Of a DNA stretch of 45,306 nt, positions 1 through 8,229 are shown piece after piece. How positions within the stretch are numbered: the stretch's first letter is position 1; each line of letters starts with the position of its first letter. The stretch lies in contig JAIENA010000120.1 in assembly GCA_019751755.1 (NCBI GenBank), forward strand, positions 1 through 45,306, written 5' to 3'. This DNA is from Burkholderiaceae bacterium (GTDB lineage Bacteria; Pseudomonadota; Gammaproteobacteria; Burkholderiales; Burkholderiaceae_D). Position numbers and translations under genes: made by a program. Under the pieces are notes generated by a model. The model was not told the DNA's origin. It worked only from the letters and a program-made list of their open reading frames with translations, and did no database searches.

Positions 1-173
1 TTCATGAAGTTCCGTTCGTTTTAATTGCAGAATCAATCAACCCGGCAGTCAGCCGGGCCAAGTTTTTAGTACGAGATCGTGCGAATACGTGCAGCTTATT
101 TGCGGGTAGCAGCCGTTAGGCATTCGGCGTTTTGCGGGACAAGCACCTCGACTCCGACTCATCCCTGCGGCCA
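1..173. other. window edge, no confident gene
   Basis: I cannot assign a gene here. A + strand frame is open from the window edge to a TAG at 117-119, and another ends at a TAA at 22-24; either could be the tail of a gene outside the window, but neither tail is recognisable. A GC hairpin (arms CCCGGC 41-46 and GCCGGG 52-57, 5-nt loop) is followed at some distance by a short T run (63-67), so it is at best a weak terminator for a rightward gene. Confidence 0.3.
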
Positions 174-581
174 TCATTGCCATGCCGGCCCCTTCAGCTC
201 AACGGTATTGCCTTCCGGGTCCGTCACATAAATCGATGGCCCCTGCCCTTCCGCGCCATAACGCGATTCGACCGGCCCCGCCGCAACCCCGTGCGACGCC
301 AGCCACGCCACGATAGCGGCTTCATCAAAGTCATCGACACGGAAACAAAAATGATCGACATTGCGCCCCTCCCTGCCAGGCGCGGCGCCCCCCATCTGGC
401 CCAGCTTGCCGTCGACCGGCACCAGGTCCACCAGCGAAGCGCCGGCGCGCAGCTGGATCAGGCCGATCGCCTCCTGGCGCTTTTCAATGGTGCACCCCAG
501 CACTTGCGTATAAAACGCGATCATCTGGTCCAGATCACGGACGCGCAACACAATGTGGTCGAGCTCACGCAGCTTGATCAT
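174..581 (-). CDS. VOC family protein (glyoxalase/dioxygenase-like)
   Basis: A 135-residue protein of the vicinal oxygen chelate superfamily, the fold of glyoxalase I, fosfomycin-resistance proteins and extradiol dioxygenases. It begins LRELDHIVLRVRDLDQMIAFY, with the first metal-ligand His in LDHIVL, and has DHFCFRVDD in the second half and YVTDPEGNTVELKG at the C-terminus, the usual last strand with the Glu ligand. A longer frame reaches 647, but the ATG at 579-581 has GGAG just upstream and gives the normal length for a single VOC unit. The substrate cannot be told. It lies downstream of the small hypothetical and MarR genes on the same strand, so it may belong to the MarR transcript. Confidence 0.85.
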   Translation of the reverse strand: MIKLRELDHIVLRVRDLDQMIAFYTQVLGCTIEKRQEAIGLIQLRAGASLVDLVPVDGKLGQMGGAAPGREGRNVDHFCFRVDDFDEAAIVAWLASHGVAAGPVESRYGAEGQGPSIYVTDPEGNTVELKGPAWQ

Positions 582-618
582 GATGGCTCCGAGAAAGTTG
601 TTTTTTAACCATGTCCAA

Positions 619-921
619 CTATATGCGGCCACGTTTAAATTCGGCAAGGAATTTCCGTGTCTGTTCCGGGGTCAAGACCTTCACCGGGTCGCCGTGGTAG
701 ACGTACAGGTACGGCGTACCACCTTGCCGGTCTGTCAACTTGGCGGACACCAGGAAATAGGTGCCCAGCGGATGCGTTTCCAGGTCGGTCATCACTCTCG
801 GACAAAATGCGATCAGCGCCGGCGAATACGCCTGTCCCGGCACCGGACAAATCCGCACCGCGTTATCACGAACACACGATTCCACCGCCACGTCGCGGTA
901 AGCATAAATATCACGCGCCAT
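619..921 (-). CDS. hypothetical protein, about 100 residues
   Basis: I do not recognise this family. The protein is about 100 residues, with no signal peptide and no clear membrane segment. It contains a central Cys-Pro pair (RICPVPGQ) and another CP (AFCPRV), and a basic C-terminus (FLAEFKRGRI). Two ATGs occur in tandem at 924 and 921; the second has better spacing from the GAGG upstream, so I chose 921. Its start overlaps the end of the MarR gene (stop at 911-913), which indicates translational coupling and one transcript with the regulator. A shadow frame on the other strand looks worse in composition. Confidence 0.65.
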   Translation of the reverse strand: MARDIYAYRDVAVESCVRDNAVRICPVPGQAYSPALIAFCPRVMTDLETHPLGTYFLVSAKLTDRQGGTPYLYVYHGDPVKVLTPEQTRKFLAEFKRGRI

Positions 922-1393
922 CATTTTCCTCTTGTTGGTTTACGCCCTGCTCCAGCCGATCCAGTTTAGCTTGCGCGGCCGCGAGATCGCCATGCAGGGC
1001 GCGCAAGGCCGCCGGCCCCAGCAGTGAACCCATTTCATCCTGCGCCGCCTGCCATGCGTTCCGCGCATGGCGCACTTTGGCGCGACCGGCCTCCGTGATG
1101 GTCACAATGCGCTGGCGCGGGTCGGAGCCCGGCGCCACGGTGAGCCAACCGGCTTCCGTCAGCGGCTTCAGGTTGCGGGTCAAGGTGGTGCGCTCGGCAC
1201 CCAGCAGCGCTGCCAATTGCATCATTGGCAACGCCTGCACGCTGACGTGCACCAGCACTGAAAACTGCGTGGTCTTCAAACCGACGGCGGCCAAGTGGCG
1301 GTCATACAAGCGCGAAACGGTGCGCGTCAGTTTGCGCAACTGGAAAAAAGTGCAAGCCTTGGGGATGGCCAGCAAGGCGGGATCAAGCATCAT
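911..1393 (-). CDS. MarR family transcriptional regulator
   Basis: A 160-residue winged-helix regulator of the MarR family, a usual length. Visible features are the N-terminal dimerisation helix (ACTFFQLRKLTRTVSRLYDRHL), the helix-turn-helix region (LAALLGAERTTLTRNLKPL) and the beta wing with the family signature DPRQRIVTITEAG. Such proteins normally repress their own gene and a neighbouring gene and are released by small aromatic or lipophilic ligands. The start codon lies directly beside a dyad (1393-1410) and has no Shine-Dalgarno sequence; a TATAAT on the minus strand (1425-1430) would give a leader of only about 25 nt. The divergent partner is the thioesterase at 1475, the most likely target. 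Confidence 0.9.
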   Translation of the reverse strand: MMLDPALLAIPKACTFFQLRKLTRTVSRLYDRHLAAVGLKTTQFSVLVHVSVQALPMMQLAALLGAERTTLTRNLKPLTEAGWLTVAPGSDPRQRIVTITEAGRAKVRHARNAWQAAQDEMGSLLGPAALRALHGDLAAAQAKLDRLEQGVNQQEENDGA

Positions 1394-1432
1394 AGGTGTA
1401 GCTACACATAGGTATCAGAAAACCATTATAGT
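1393..1432. promoter_or_regulatory. MarR/thioesterase divergent promoter with operator-like dyad
   Basis: A perfect 12-bp palindrome GTGTAGCTACAC (1396-1407) extends to 18 bp (1393-1410) with one mismatched pair. On the + strand TACACA (1403-1408) and TATAGT (1427-1432), 18 bp apart, form a plausible promoter for the thioesterase. On the minus strand TATAAT (complement of 1425-1430) is a perfect -10 for the MarR gene. The two -10 boxes overlap head-on, and the dyad covers the + strand -35 and the MarR leader. I infer that MarR bound here would block both promoters. Confidence 0.6.
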
Positions 1433-1474
1433 GTACGCACACGCATTCCCCCACCACTACACCGAAAGATCACA

Positions 1475-1996
1475 ATGGAATCGACAAACGCCGATGCATG
1501 GCTGGCCGAAGAAACCCATATCCGCACCCGCGTCGCGCCATCTGGCGTCGCCAGCCGCGAATATTTGCGCGAGCATAGCGGCAATGAATTTTTGAATGGT
1601 ATTAATAATGGCAAGACACCACCGCCGCCGATCGCGGAACTGATGGGATTTATCCTCGTCAGTGCGGACAATGGCGTCGTGGTTTTCCAGGGCACACCGG
1701 GACCGCAGCATTACAATCCCAGCGGCATGGTGCATGGCGGTTATGCCGCCACTCTGCTCGACACCGCAGTCGGTTGCGCCGTGCATTCTATGCTGCCTGC
1801 CGGTAAAGGATTTACCACATTGGAATTGAAGGTCAATTATATTCGGGGCATGAGCGACAAGACCGGGCCGGTTCGCGCGGAAGGTAAAGTTATCACCTTG
1901 GGCGGACAAGTGGCAGTGGCGGAAGGACGGATTATCGACGCCAGTGGCAAAATATATGCGCATGCAACGACGACCTGTTTGATATTCGCGCTTTAA
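1475..1996 (+). CDS. PaaI-like hotdog-fold thioesterase
   Basis: A 173-residue protein of the PaaI/YdiI acyl-CoA thioesterase group. The core motif NPSGMVHGGYAATLLDTAVG (about residues 84-103) matches the hotdog helix, where the HGG turn binds the CoA thioester and the Asp is the usual catalytic acid. LELKVNYIRGM and the following strands complete the fold. These enzymes hydrolyse acyl- or aryl-CoA esters in the cytoplasm, often to rescue trapped CoA in aromatic or fatty-acid metabolism. It is divergent from the MarR gene, with 81 bp between them, and probably repressed by it. The exact substrate cannot be derived from sequence. Confidence 0.88.
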   Translation: MESTNADAWLAEETHIRTRVAPSGVASREYLREHSGNEFLNGINNGKTPPPPIAELMGFILVSADNGVVVFQGTPGPQHYNPSGMVHGGYAATLLDTAVGCAVHSMLPAGKGFTTLELKVNYIRGMSDKTGPVRAEGKVITLGGQVAVAEGRIIDASGKIYAHATTTCLIFAL

Positions 1997-2018
1997 ATTA
2001 AGTTAGCTTAAAAAAATG

Positions 2019-2056
2019 TAGGGCGGTTTCCGTGAAGCGGAAGCCGCCTTTTTTTA
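2019..2056 (+). terminator. terminator of the thioesterase gene, REP-like hairpin
   Basis: A GC-rich stem (GGCGGTTTCCG with CGGAAGCCGCC, one G-T pair, 2022-2048) is followed by seven T. It stands 25 bp after the thioesterase stop. The outer sequence GTAGGGCGGTT is shared with the repeat cluster at 32047-32134, so the terminator appears to be built from one half of a dispersed REP-like element. Confidence 0.8.
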
Positions 2057-2230
2057 TCCACCGACTTCCCATCCACATTTCCTCGGCACTCGCCTACACG
2101 CATTGGCGGCTAGGCTTACGTACCAAACCGCCCTGCGGATTTTGGGCCGATGTCGCCAGTTCATGCCAAACCCTGGCACGATCACGCTAGTTTATGGCAT
2201 TAAAACCCGCAAAATTGCCAGTTTGGGCGC
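2057..2230. repeat. intergenic region with degenerate REP-like second half
   Basis: No gene is seen here. The segment 2101-2137 (CATTGGCGGCT ... AAACCGCCCTGCG) is the inverted counterpart of the element that begins at 2019, with ends GTAGGGCGGTTT and AAACCGCCCTGCG. The same arrangement, with the second half starting CAATGGCGGCT and ending AAACCGCCCTACG, is found at 32047-32134. The remainder of the gap shows nothing recognisable. Confidence 0.5.
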
Positions 2231-2266
2231 AAAAAAAGCCGGACGCATCGCTGCCGTCCGGCTTTT
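2231..2266 (-). terminator. terminator downstream of ispF
   Basis: A perfect 8-bp stem GCCGGACG/CGTCCGGC (2238-2245 with 2255-2262) is extended by four A-T pairs, with a T run on the minus strand (complement of A at 2231-2237). It lies 18 bp after the ispF stop and probably ends the long leftward transcript. The + strand also has a short T run, so it may work in both directions. Confidence 0.8.
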
Positions 2267-2284
2267 ATAAACTTGTTTTAAAGA

Positions 2285-2788
2285 TCAGTTATCGCGCCGT
2301 ATCAGTAATGCCACCGCTTCCGCATTAATCCCCTCTTCGCGTCCCACGTAGCCCATGCGTTCATTGGTCTTGGCTTTGACATTCACCTGTCCAACAGAAA
2401 CCCCCAAGTCTTCCGCAATATTGGCCACCATCAAAGGAATATGTGGCGCCATTTTCGGGCGCTGCACAATAATCGTGCAATCGATATTACCAATATCATA
2501 GCCGGTTGCTTTGACACGCTTGGCCGCTTCTCGCAATAACACGCGCGAATCAGCGCCTTTGAATGCCAGATCGGTGTCCGGAAAATGTTTTCCAATATCC
2601 CCCAATGCCGCCGCACCAAGGATCGCATCGGTAATCGCATGTAAAAGGGCATCCGCATCGGAATGACCCAATAAACCTTTGACGTGGGGAATATCGACAC
2701 CGCCGAGTATTAATGGGCGGCCTTCGACCAATTGGTGGCAATCGTAGCCTTGGCCAATACGAAATGGTAATAGAATGCTCATATTCAA
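2285..2788 (-). CDS. ispF: 2-C-methyl-D-erythritol 2,4-cyclodiphosphate synthase
   Basis: A 167-residue enzyme of the MEP pathway that closes 4-diphosphocytidyl-methylerythritol 2-phosphate to the cyclodiphosphate with release of CMP. The zinc ligands are visible as Asp16 and His18 (GQGYDCHQL) and His50 ([11 protein letters not shown]), followed by [13 protein letters not shown]. The C-terminal [17 protein letters not shown] forms the nucleotide-binding region and homotrimer interface. Length is normal (about 160). The ATG overlaps the ispD stop in an ATGA quartet, so the two genes are translationally coupled; a second Met two codons later is an alternative start. Confidence 0.97.
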   Translation of the reverse strand: MNMSILLPFRIGQGYDCHQLVEGRPLILGGVDIPHVKGLLGHSDADALLHAITDAILGAAALGDIGKHFPDTDLAFKGADSRVLLREAAKRVKATGYDIGNIDCTIIVQRPKMAPHIPLMVANIAEDLGVSVGQVNVKAKTNERMGYVGREEGINAEAVALLIRRDN

Positions 2789-3498
2789 TCCTGTTCTGGT
2801 TGCGCCATATACATTTCCGCAATGCGGATATCGCTAGGCAGTGTCACTTTTAAATTACGCGGATGGCCTTCAATCAGGCGTGGTGAATAACCCAGCATTT
2901 CCACCGCGCTGGCGTCATCGGTAATCGCATGGGGATCGGGCGCTTCGCTCAAGGCCCGCAGCAATAGTGCGTAATTGAACATTTGCGGGGTTTGCGCCAG
3001 CCACAAGCCGTCGCGCGGCACCGTCGCCAGCGCCGCGCCGCGCGTGCTTTTTACGGTATCGACCACCGGCAACGCCAGCAAACCGCCGCCCTCGGCATCG
3101 CCCGCGCCAGCGATCAATTTACGGATCAAACCCGGCGTCAGCCCGGGCCGGGCCGCGTCGTGCACCAGTACCAGATCGCCATCGGCAACGGTTCCGCGCA
3201 GCGCCCGCAAGCCATTGAGGATCGAATCCATGCGGGTCGGACCACCGCAGCGCAGCACCGTGACGCCTGATTCAAGCGGCGCGATCACGCTGTCGATATA
3301 GCCATCGCCCTCGCTGACGACGATATACGTGTGCGATATCAGCGGGCTGGCCAGGAATGCGTCGGCGGTATGGCGCAGCATGGGCTTGCCGGCGATCGAC
3401 AAATATTGCTTCGGACTGCCGGCGGCCATGCGGGCGCCGACACCGGCGGCGGGAATCAGCGCGATATTGCGCCGTGAAATGTGTGATAGTTCTGTCAT
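2785..3498 (-). CDS. ispD: 2-C-methyl-D-erythritol 4-phosphate cytidylyltransferase
   Basis: A 237-residue nucleotidyltransferase that transfers CMP from CTP to methylerythritol 4-phosphate. The CTP-binding loop [18 protein letters not shown] is at residues 15-32, with the catalytic Arg and Lys of this family, and [12 protein letters not shown] carries the metal-binding Asp. Length fits the family (about 230). It sits immediately upstream of ispF, an arrangement common in proteobacteria. It follows the putative metallopeptidase gene by 23 bp and probably shares its transcript. Confidence 0.97.
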   Translation of the reverse strand: MTELSHISRRNIALIPAAGVGARMAAGSPKQYLSIAGKPMLRHTADAFLASPLISHTYIVVSEGDGYIDSVIAPLESGVTVLRCGGPTRMDSILNGLRALRGTVADGDLVLVHDAARPGLTPGLIRKLIAGAGDAEGGGLLALPVVDTVKSTRGAALATVPRDGLWLAQTPQMFNYALLLRALSEAPDPHAITDDASAVEMLGYSPRLIEGHPRNLKVTLPSDIRIAEMYMAQPEQD

Positions 3499-3521
3499 GT
3501 TATGTTGGGCACCAGCGGGCT

Positions 3522-4247
3522 TCAGCGCGGGCGGCGTCCCTGTTGGAGGATGCGTTGGATCTCGCCGTCGCAGGCATTGCTGATGCGCCGGTATTCCTCC
3601 GGCGCATCGATCACGCGCTGGGCCGCTTCCGCTTTCGCCAGTTCATTGCGAATAAATGGAATCCAGGAGGCTGACACTTCATGGTTCAGCGCCGATACGG
3701 CGGTGCCCTGCGGTGCATAAAACGGTTTGCCCGCGAAGCGCTTGGCCAGCGCATCACGCACCACCTGGTCGGTTTTCGGCAAGTGGTCGAGATAGGCCTG
3801 CATGTGGCGGAATTCGTGGGCCAGGATTTCCTTGTAGGCGCAGCTGCCCGGTGCGAATTCGCTGCCGACGTAAATCAGGAAGGGTTTAAAGCTGATGCTG
3901 AACGATAATTGCGGCGCGATGCATTCATAGCCACTCAGCGGATCGGGCAAGATCCGCAATTTGACGGGGTTCAGCTGGATCAACGATTCGGCCTTGGTCA
4001 AGCCCAGCACAAACTGATTGCTGGCGCCGCGCCCGCCCATGGCGGTCAGCGACCGGTACGACAATTGCGTGTTGACCGAATAGCCATTTTGCTGGGCCGT
4101 CAAGATCGAGATGGTTTTATCGAGCGTATCTTCGCACCGCGCCTGGAACACGGTACGCGCAGGCGCGGCCGCGGCATGGCCCGACAGGGCCAGCATCAAC
4201 AGCGCCAGTAGATTGAACAGGCGCCACCGTATCCGCAGCATCGGCAT
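3522..4247 (-). CDS. secreted protein with HExxH motif, putative metallopeptidase
   Basis: About 241 residues, with an N-terminal signal peptide (basic RIRWR, then a Leu/Ala-rich stretch ending GHAAAAPA). HEFRH at residues 144-148, in ILAHEFRHMQAYLDHL, matches the HExxH zinc-protease pattern, and NHEVSASW near residue 189 could provide a third ligand; both are inferences. Several Cys residues suggest periplasmic disulfides. I do not recognise the family. The frame is open up to 4295, but that would overlap the NUDIX gene by 43 bp, so I chose the ATG at 4247 (or 4241). No strong ribosome site is seen, which fits coupling to the NUDIX stop 5 bp before. Confidence 0.7.
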   Translation of the reverse strand: MPMLRIRWRLFNLLALLMLALSGHAAAAPARTVFQARCEDTLDKTISILTAQQNGYSVNTQLSYRSLTAMGGRGASNQFVLGLTKAESLIQLNPVKLRILPDPLSGYECIAPQLSFSISFKPFLIYVGSEFAPGSCAYKEILAHEFRHMQAYLDHLPKTDQVVRDALAKRFAGKPFYAPQGTAVSALNHEVSASWIPFIRNELAKAEAAQRVIDAPEEYRRISNACDGEIQRILQQGRRPR

Positions 4248-4252
4248 GGGAA

Positions 4253-4810
4253 TCAGCCCGGCTGCCAGGTCCCGGCCTGGATTTTCTCCAGCCAAAATGC
4301 GCCGATGATGGTTTTCACATCGGTAATGGCGCCGCTGCGCACGGCGTCCAGCATCTCGGCCAGCGGCATCGAAATGGTTTCAAGGAATTCGCCGTCATCG
4401 AGTCGGGACTGGCCCGCCACCAGGCCGCGCGCCAGATAGATGTCGAGGAATTCGTCGGAGTAGGCGATGGCGTTGTGGATGGTGCAGACGAAATCCCATT
4501 GCGACGCCGTATAACCGGTTTCTTCGGCCAATTCGCGCTTGGCGCATTCCAGATGGTCTTCACCGGCCTCGAGCTTGCCTGCGGGCAGTTCGATAAACAC
4601 GCGGTCGTTGGGATAGCGGAACTGGCGTTCCAGTACGACGTCGCCGTTCTCCAGCACAGGCAGGATCACGACAGCACCGGGATGTTTGATGTATTCGCGG
4701 CTGACTTCCTTGCCATCTGGCAAGCGAACCATATCGCGCTGGACTTTCAGGAAGCTGCCGTCGTAGGCAACGCCGCCACTGATGCGGGTTTCTTTCAAGT
4801 GCGCATCCAT
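4253..4810 (-). CDS. NUDIX hydrolase, ADP-ribose pyrophosphatase type
   Basis: A 185-residue NUDIX enzyme. The complete Nudix box (G-x5-E-x7-REUxEExGU) is present as GKLEAGEDHLECAKRELAEETGY. The upstream region HPGAVVILPVLENGDVVLERQFRYP and the later FLETISMPLAEM resemble ADP-ribose/ADP-sugar pyrophosphatases (NudF/NUDT5 type), which cleave ADP-ribose to AMP and ribose 5-phosphate. The start at 4810 has a strong AGGAGGG upstream; the longer frame to 5023 is a shadow of the DUF2818 gene. In Burkholderiales this gene commonly follows nuoN and DUF2818. Confidence 0.92.
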   Translation of the reverse strand: MDAHLKETRISGGVAYDGSFLKVQRDMVRLPDGKEVSREYIKHPGAVVILPVLENGDVVLERQFRYPNDRVFIELPAGKLEAGEDHLECAKRELAEETGYTASQWDFVCTIHNAIAYSDEFLDIYLARGLVAGQSRLDDGEFLETISMPLAEMLDAVRSGAITDVKTIIGAFWLEKIQAGTWQPG

Positions 4811-4850
4811 GCGCCCTCCTCGGCTGAGTTCGAAACCCGCAGTGTACAGC

Positions 4851-5180
4851 TTAGTGACGCGATTTGTGCAGATAGCGCATGGTGAAGCCCGGGAAGGCCA
4901 GCACCAGGAAGAAACAGGCGGTGATGGCGTAGAACTCCCAAGTTTGGGGGAACACGCCGCCGATGCGGTTTTCCAGGGCAACGGCAAGACCGCCGACCAG
5001 GATATACAGCACCGCCATTTCACCGAGGCGGGCCAGCAGTGGCTTGTGCCACGGCTGCCCGGCCTCGCCGGTTGCGCCTTTCAGCGCGAACACGGCGAAC
5101 ACCTTGTCATTGAAGAATGGCAAATTGGCGCCCGCCACCGCGAGCAGGATCACCAGCCAGCTGGAGGCGCCGATTTCCAT
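4851..5180 (-). CDS. DUF2818 family membrane protein
   Basis: A 109-residue protein with three predicted membrane segments (about residues 7-32, 52-68 and 82-101) and a basic C-terminal tail (RYLHKSRH). It matches the DUF2818 family as I know it, small proteins encoded directly after nuoN in betaproteobacteria. It starts 1 bp after the nuoN stop, so it is surely co-expressed with complex I. An assembly or accessory role for complex I is plausible but unproven. Confidence 0.88.
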   Translation of the reverse strand: MEIGASSWLVILLAVAGANLPFFNDKVFAVFALKGATGEAGQPWHKPLLARLGEMAVLYILVGGLAVALENRIGGVFPQTWEFYAITACFFLVLAFPGFTMRYLHKSRH

Positions 5181-5181
5181 A

Positions 5182-6687
5182 TCAGGACGCCAGGGTCTTG
5201 GTCATCGCGTGCAGGCACGCGTTGAGCAGCGGGCCTGGGATGATGCCGAAGCCCACCACGGCCGCCGCATTCAGGCCCAGCACCAGTTTGGTGTCGGCGA
5301 ACACGGAGATCGGCGCGGTATCGGTCGGCTCATCAAACCACATGACTTTGACGACGCGCAGGTAGTAGAACGCACCGATCAGCGAGAACATCACGGCCAG
5401 TACGGTCAGCCACGTTGCGCCGGTGTTCAGCACCGCTTGCAGCACCGAGAACTTGGCGGCGAAGCCCACCATTGGCGGCACGCCGGCCAGCGAGAACATC
5501 AGCAGCGACATGATCAGCGCGTAACCGGGCGAACGCTTGGACAGGCCCTTGAAGTCGTCGAGTTCTTCGGCTTCGAAACCTTTACGCGACAGCACCATGA
5601 TCAGGCCGAAGGTACCCAGCGTGGTGAAGACATACACCACCGAGTAGTACAGCGCCGAGCTGTACGCGGCAGCGGCGTTGGATTTATCCACGCCGACCAC
5701 GCCAGCCATCAGGCCCAGCAGCACGAAGCCCATTTGCGCGATGGTCGAGTACGCCAGCATACGCTTCAGGTTGGTTTGCGCGATCGCCGTCAGGTTACCC
5801 ACTGCCAACGACAACACGGCCAGGATCATCAGCATTTGCTGCCAATCTTTTGCCAGCGGCAACATGCCTTCCACCAGCAGTCGCACGCAAATGGCGAACG
5901 TGGCCAGTTTCGGTGCGGCGCCCAGCAGCAAGGTGACCGGGGTTGGCGAACCTTGATAGACGTCCGGTACCCACATGTGGAATGGCACCGCGCCCAGTTT
6001 GAACGCCAGGCCAGCGACCACGAACACCAGGCCAAACACCAGGATGGTCGGCTTGATGGTGCCGCTGGCGGCTTTGATGGCCACTTCCGTCACGTCCAGC
6101 GAACCGGTGGCGCCATACAGCATCGAGATGCCATACAGCAGGAAGCCGGAAGCCAGCGCGCCCAGGATGAAGTACTTCATCGCTGCTTCGGTCGAGATCG
6201 AATGATCGCGGCGCAGTGCCACCAGCGCGTACAGCGACAGCGACATCAATTCCAGGCCCAGGTAAATGGACAGGAAGTTGTTGCCGGAGATCATCACCAT
6301 CTGGCCCAGCAGGGCGAACAGCGCCAGGACGTAGAACTCACCGCCCAGCGAATCGCCCAGCATGCCGCGCTGGTGCGCGTACTGGCGCGAATAAATCAAG
6401 GTCACGGCCACGGCGCCATACGACGCCAATTTCAGCAGGTTGCCCATCGGGTCGGACACGAACATGTTATTGAACGTGTAGACCGTGGTGCCGGTGTTGT
6501 AGTCCGCCAGGCTGAAGAAGGCACAACCGGCCAACGTCAGCAACGACAAGACGTAAGTGATCGAGCGCTTGCTTTCAGACAAGAACATGTCGATCAGCAA
6601 GATCGCCGAAGCGGCGATCAGCAGGAAGATTTCAGCGTACAGCGGCGCCAGGTTGGCGGCTTGCTGAGTTGCATCAGGTGTCATCAT
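5182..6687 (-). CDS. nuoN: NADH-quinone oxidoreductase subunit N
   Basis: A 501-residue membrane subunit of complex I, one of three Mrp-antiporter-like proton channels. About 14 membrane segments can be seen. Typical motifs are [15 protein letters not shown] with the conserved TM5 Glu, [20 protein letters not shown] with the central Lys, and [15 protein letters not shown] in the broken helix. Length is normal. It is the last nuo gene, 18 bp after nuoM. The product works in the inner membrane, coupling NADH oxidation to proton export. Confidence 0.97.
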   Translation of the reverse strand: MMTPDATQQAANLAPLYAEIFLLIAASAILLIDMFLSESKRSITYVLSLLTLAGCAFFSLADYNTGTTVYTFNNMFVSDPMGNLLKLASYGAVAVTLIYSRQYAHQRGMLGDSLGGEFYVLALFALLGQMVMISGNNFLSIYLGLELMSLSLYALVALRRDHSISTEAAMKYFILGALASGFLLYGISMLYGATGSLDVTEVAIKAASGTIKPTILVFGLVFVVAGLAFKLGAVPFHMWVPDVYQGSPTPVTLLLGAAPKLATFAICVRLLVEGMLPLAKDWQQMLMILAVLSLAVGNLTAIAQTNLKRMLAYSTIAQMGFVLLGLMAGVVGVDKSNAAAAYSSALYYSVVYVFTTLGTFGLIMVLSRKGFEAEELDDFKGLSKRSPGYALIMSLLMFSLAGVPPMVGFAAKFSVLQAVLNTGATWLTVLAVMFSLIGAFYYLRVVKVMWFDEPTDTAPISVFADTKLVLGLNAAAVVGFGIIPGPLLNACLHAMTKTLAS

Positions 6688-6705
6688 GGATTCCCGTTAT
6701 TACTT

Positions 6706-8205
6706 TTATGGCAGCTTGCTGATGGCTACGTGCTTCAGCAGGTCGGCCACCGAGGTTTGCATCGTGTCGGTGAACGGCGCTGGATACAGGCCCATCGCCA
6801 GCACCGCGATCGCCAGGATGCCCAGCATCAGGAATTCGCGGTTGTTGATGTCGGTCAGTTCCGCCACATGGTGGTTGGCCACTTTGCCGAAGATCACGCG
6901 CTTGGCCATCCACAGCGAATAAGCGGCGCCGAAGATCACGGCGGTTGCGGCGGCGATACCGGTCAGGAAGTTGAACTGCACGGCGCCAACGATCACCATG
7001 AATTCACCGACGAAGCCCGAGGTGGCTGGCAGACCGCAGTTCGCCATCGAGAACAGGATGAAGAAAGCGGCGAAACGCGGCATCTTGTTCACAACGCCAC
7101 CGTAGTCGGCGATGTTGCGCGAGTGGGCGCGGTCATACAGCACGCCGATGCACAGGAACATCGCACCGGAGATGAAGCCGTGCGACACCATCTGCACGAT
7201 GGCGCCCTGCACTGCCATGTCGTTGAACATGAAGAAGCCCAGCGTCACAAAGCCCATGTGGGCGATCGACGAATACGCCACCAGTTTCTTCATGTCTTTC
7301 TGGACCAGGGCCACCAGGCCGATGTAGATCACGGCGATCAGCGACAGGCCGATGACGAACCAGGCCAGGTCACGCGACGCGTCCGGCACGATCGGCAGCG
7401 AGAAACGCAGGAAGCCATAGGCGCCCAGTTTCAGCATGATCGCGGCCAGCACGGCGGAACCGCCGGTCGGCGCTTCCACGTGAACGTCCGGCAACCAGGT
7501 GTGGACCGGGAACATCGGCACCTTCACGGCGAAGGCCATGAAGAAGGCGAAGAAGATCAAGGTCTGTTCCGTCATCGACAGTTTCAGCTGATGCCATGCC
7601 AGCACGTCGAAGTTGCCCGACTTGTTGTACAGGTAGATGATCGCCACCAGCGTCAGCAGCGAGCCGAAGAACGTGTACAGGAAGAACTTGAACGCCGCGT
7701 ACACGCGGTTGGCGCCGCCCCACACACCGATGATGATGTACATCGGGATCAGGGTCGCTTCAAAGAAGAAGTAGAACAGCAAGCCGTCCAGCGACGCGAA
7801 CACGCCGATCATCAGGCCCGACAGGATCAGGAAGGCGCCCATGTACTGGGCCACGCGTTCCTGGATCACTTCCCAGGCCGAAATCACGACGATGATGGTG
7901 ATGAAGGCCGTCAGTGGAATGAACCACAGCGACAGACCGTCCACGCCGAGCGAGTACCAGATATTGAAGCGTTCGATCCAGGCCGATTTTTCAGCGAACT
8001 GGATGCCGTGGTGGGCATTGTCGAAACGCGTGATCAGCGGCAGCGTCGGCAGCAGCGAGACGATGGAACCGATCAGCGCCAGGACACGCACCAGGCCGGC
8101 GCGCGAGTCGCGGCCGATCGCCAGAATGATCAGGCCGAACAGTACCGGCAGCCAGATCGACAGGCTCAGGTAAGGAGTAGCACTAAATAAAGTTGTTGAC
8201 TGCAT
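6706..8205 (-). CDS. nuoM: NADH-quinone oxidoreductase subunit M
   Basis: A 499-residue antiporter-like subunit of complex I with about 14 membrane segments. Recognisable stretches include FFFEATLIPMYIIIGVWG with the key Glu of TM5, VPMFPVHTWLPDVHVEAPT, and KKLVAYSSIAHMGFVTLG. It forms one of the proton paths between NuoN and NuoL. It starts 24 bp after the nuoL stop and is followed at 18 bp by nuoN. Confidence 0.97.
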   Translation of the reverse strand: MQSTTLFSATPYLSLSIWLPVLFGLIILAIGRDSRAGLVRVLALIGSIVSLLPTLPLITRFDNAHHGIQFAEKSAWIERFNIWYSLGVDGLSLWFIPLTAFITIIVVISAWEVIQERVAQYMGAFLILSGLMIGVFASLDGLLFYFFFEATLIPMYIIIGVWGGANRVYAAFKFFLYTFFGSLLTLVAIIYLYNKSGNFDVLAWHQLKLSMTEQTLIFFAFFMAFAVKVPMFPVHTWLPDVHVEAPTGGSAVLAAIMLKLGAYGFLRFSLPIVPDASRDLAWFVIGLSLIAVIYIGLVALVQKDMKKLVAYSSIAHMGFVTLGFFMFNDMAVQGAIVQMVSHGFISGAMFLCIGVLYDRAHSRNIADYGGVVNKMPRFAAFFILFSMANCGLPATSGFVGEFMVIVGAVQFNFLTGIAAATAVIFGAAYSLWMAKRVIFGKVANHHVAELTDINNREFLMLGILAIAVLAMGLYPAPFTDTMQTSVADLLKHVAISKLP

Positions 8206-8229
8206 CTTATTCTCTTTGCGTGTCAGCGG

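Noticed and set aside
41..67. GC hairpin near the left edge as terminator of an upstream gene
   Set aside because: The T run is separated from the stem by five bases and the upstream gene is outside the window, so it cannot be supported.
4963..8190. A 1075-residue + strand open frame
   Set aside because: It is antisense to nuoN and nuoM, full of His, Gln and Arg, with no recognisable domain; a typical high-GC shadow of membrane-protein genes.
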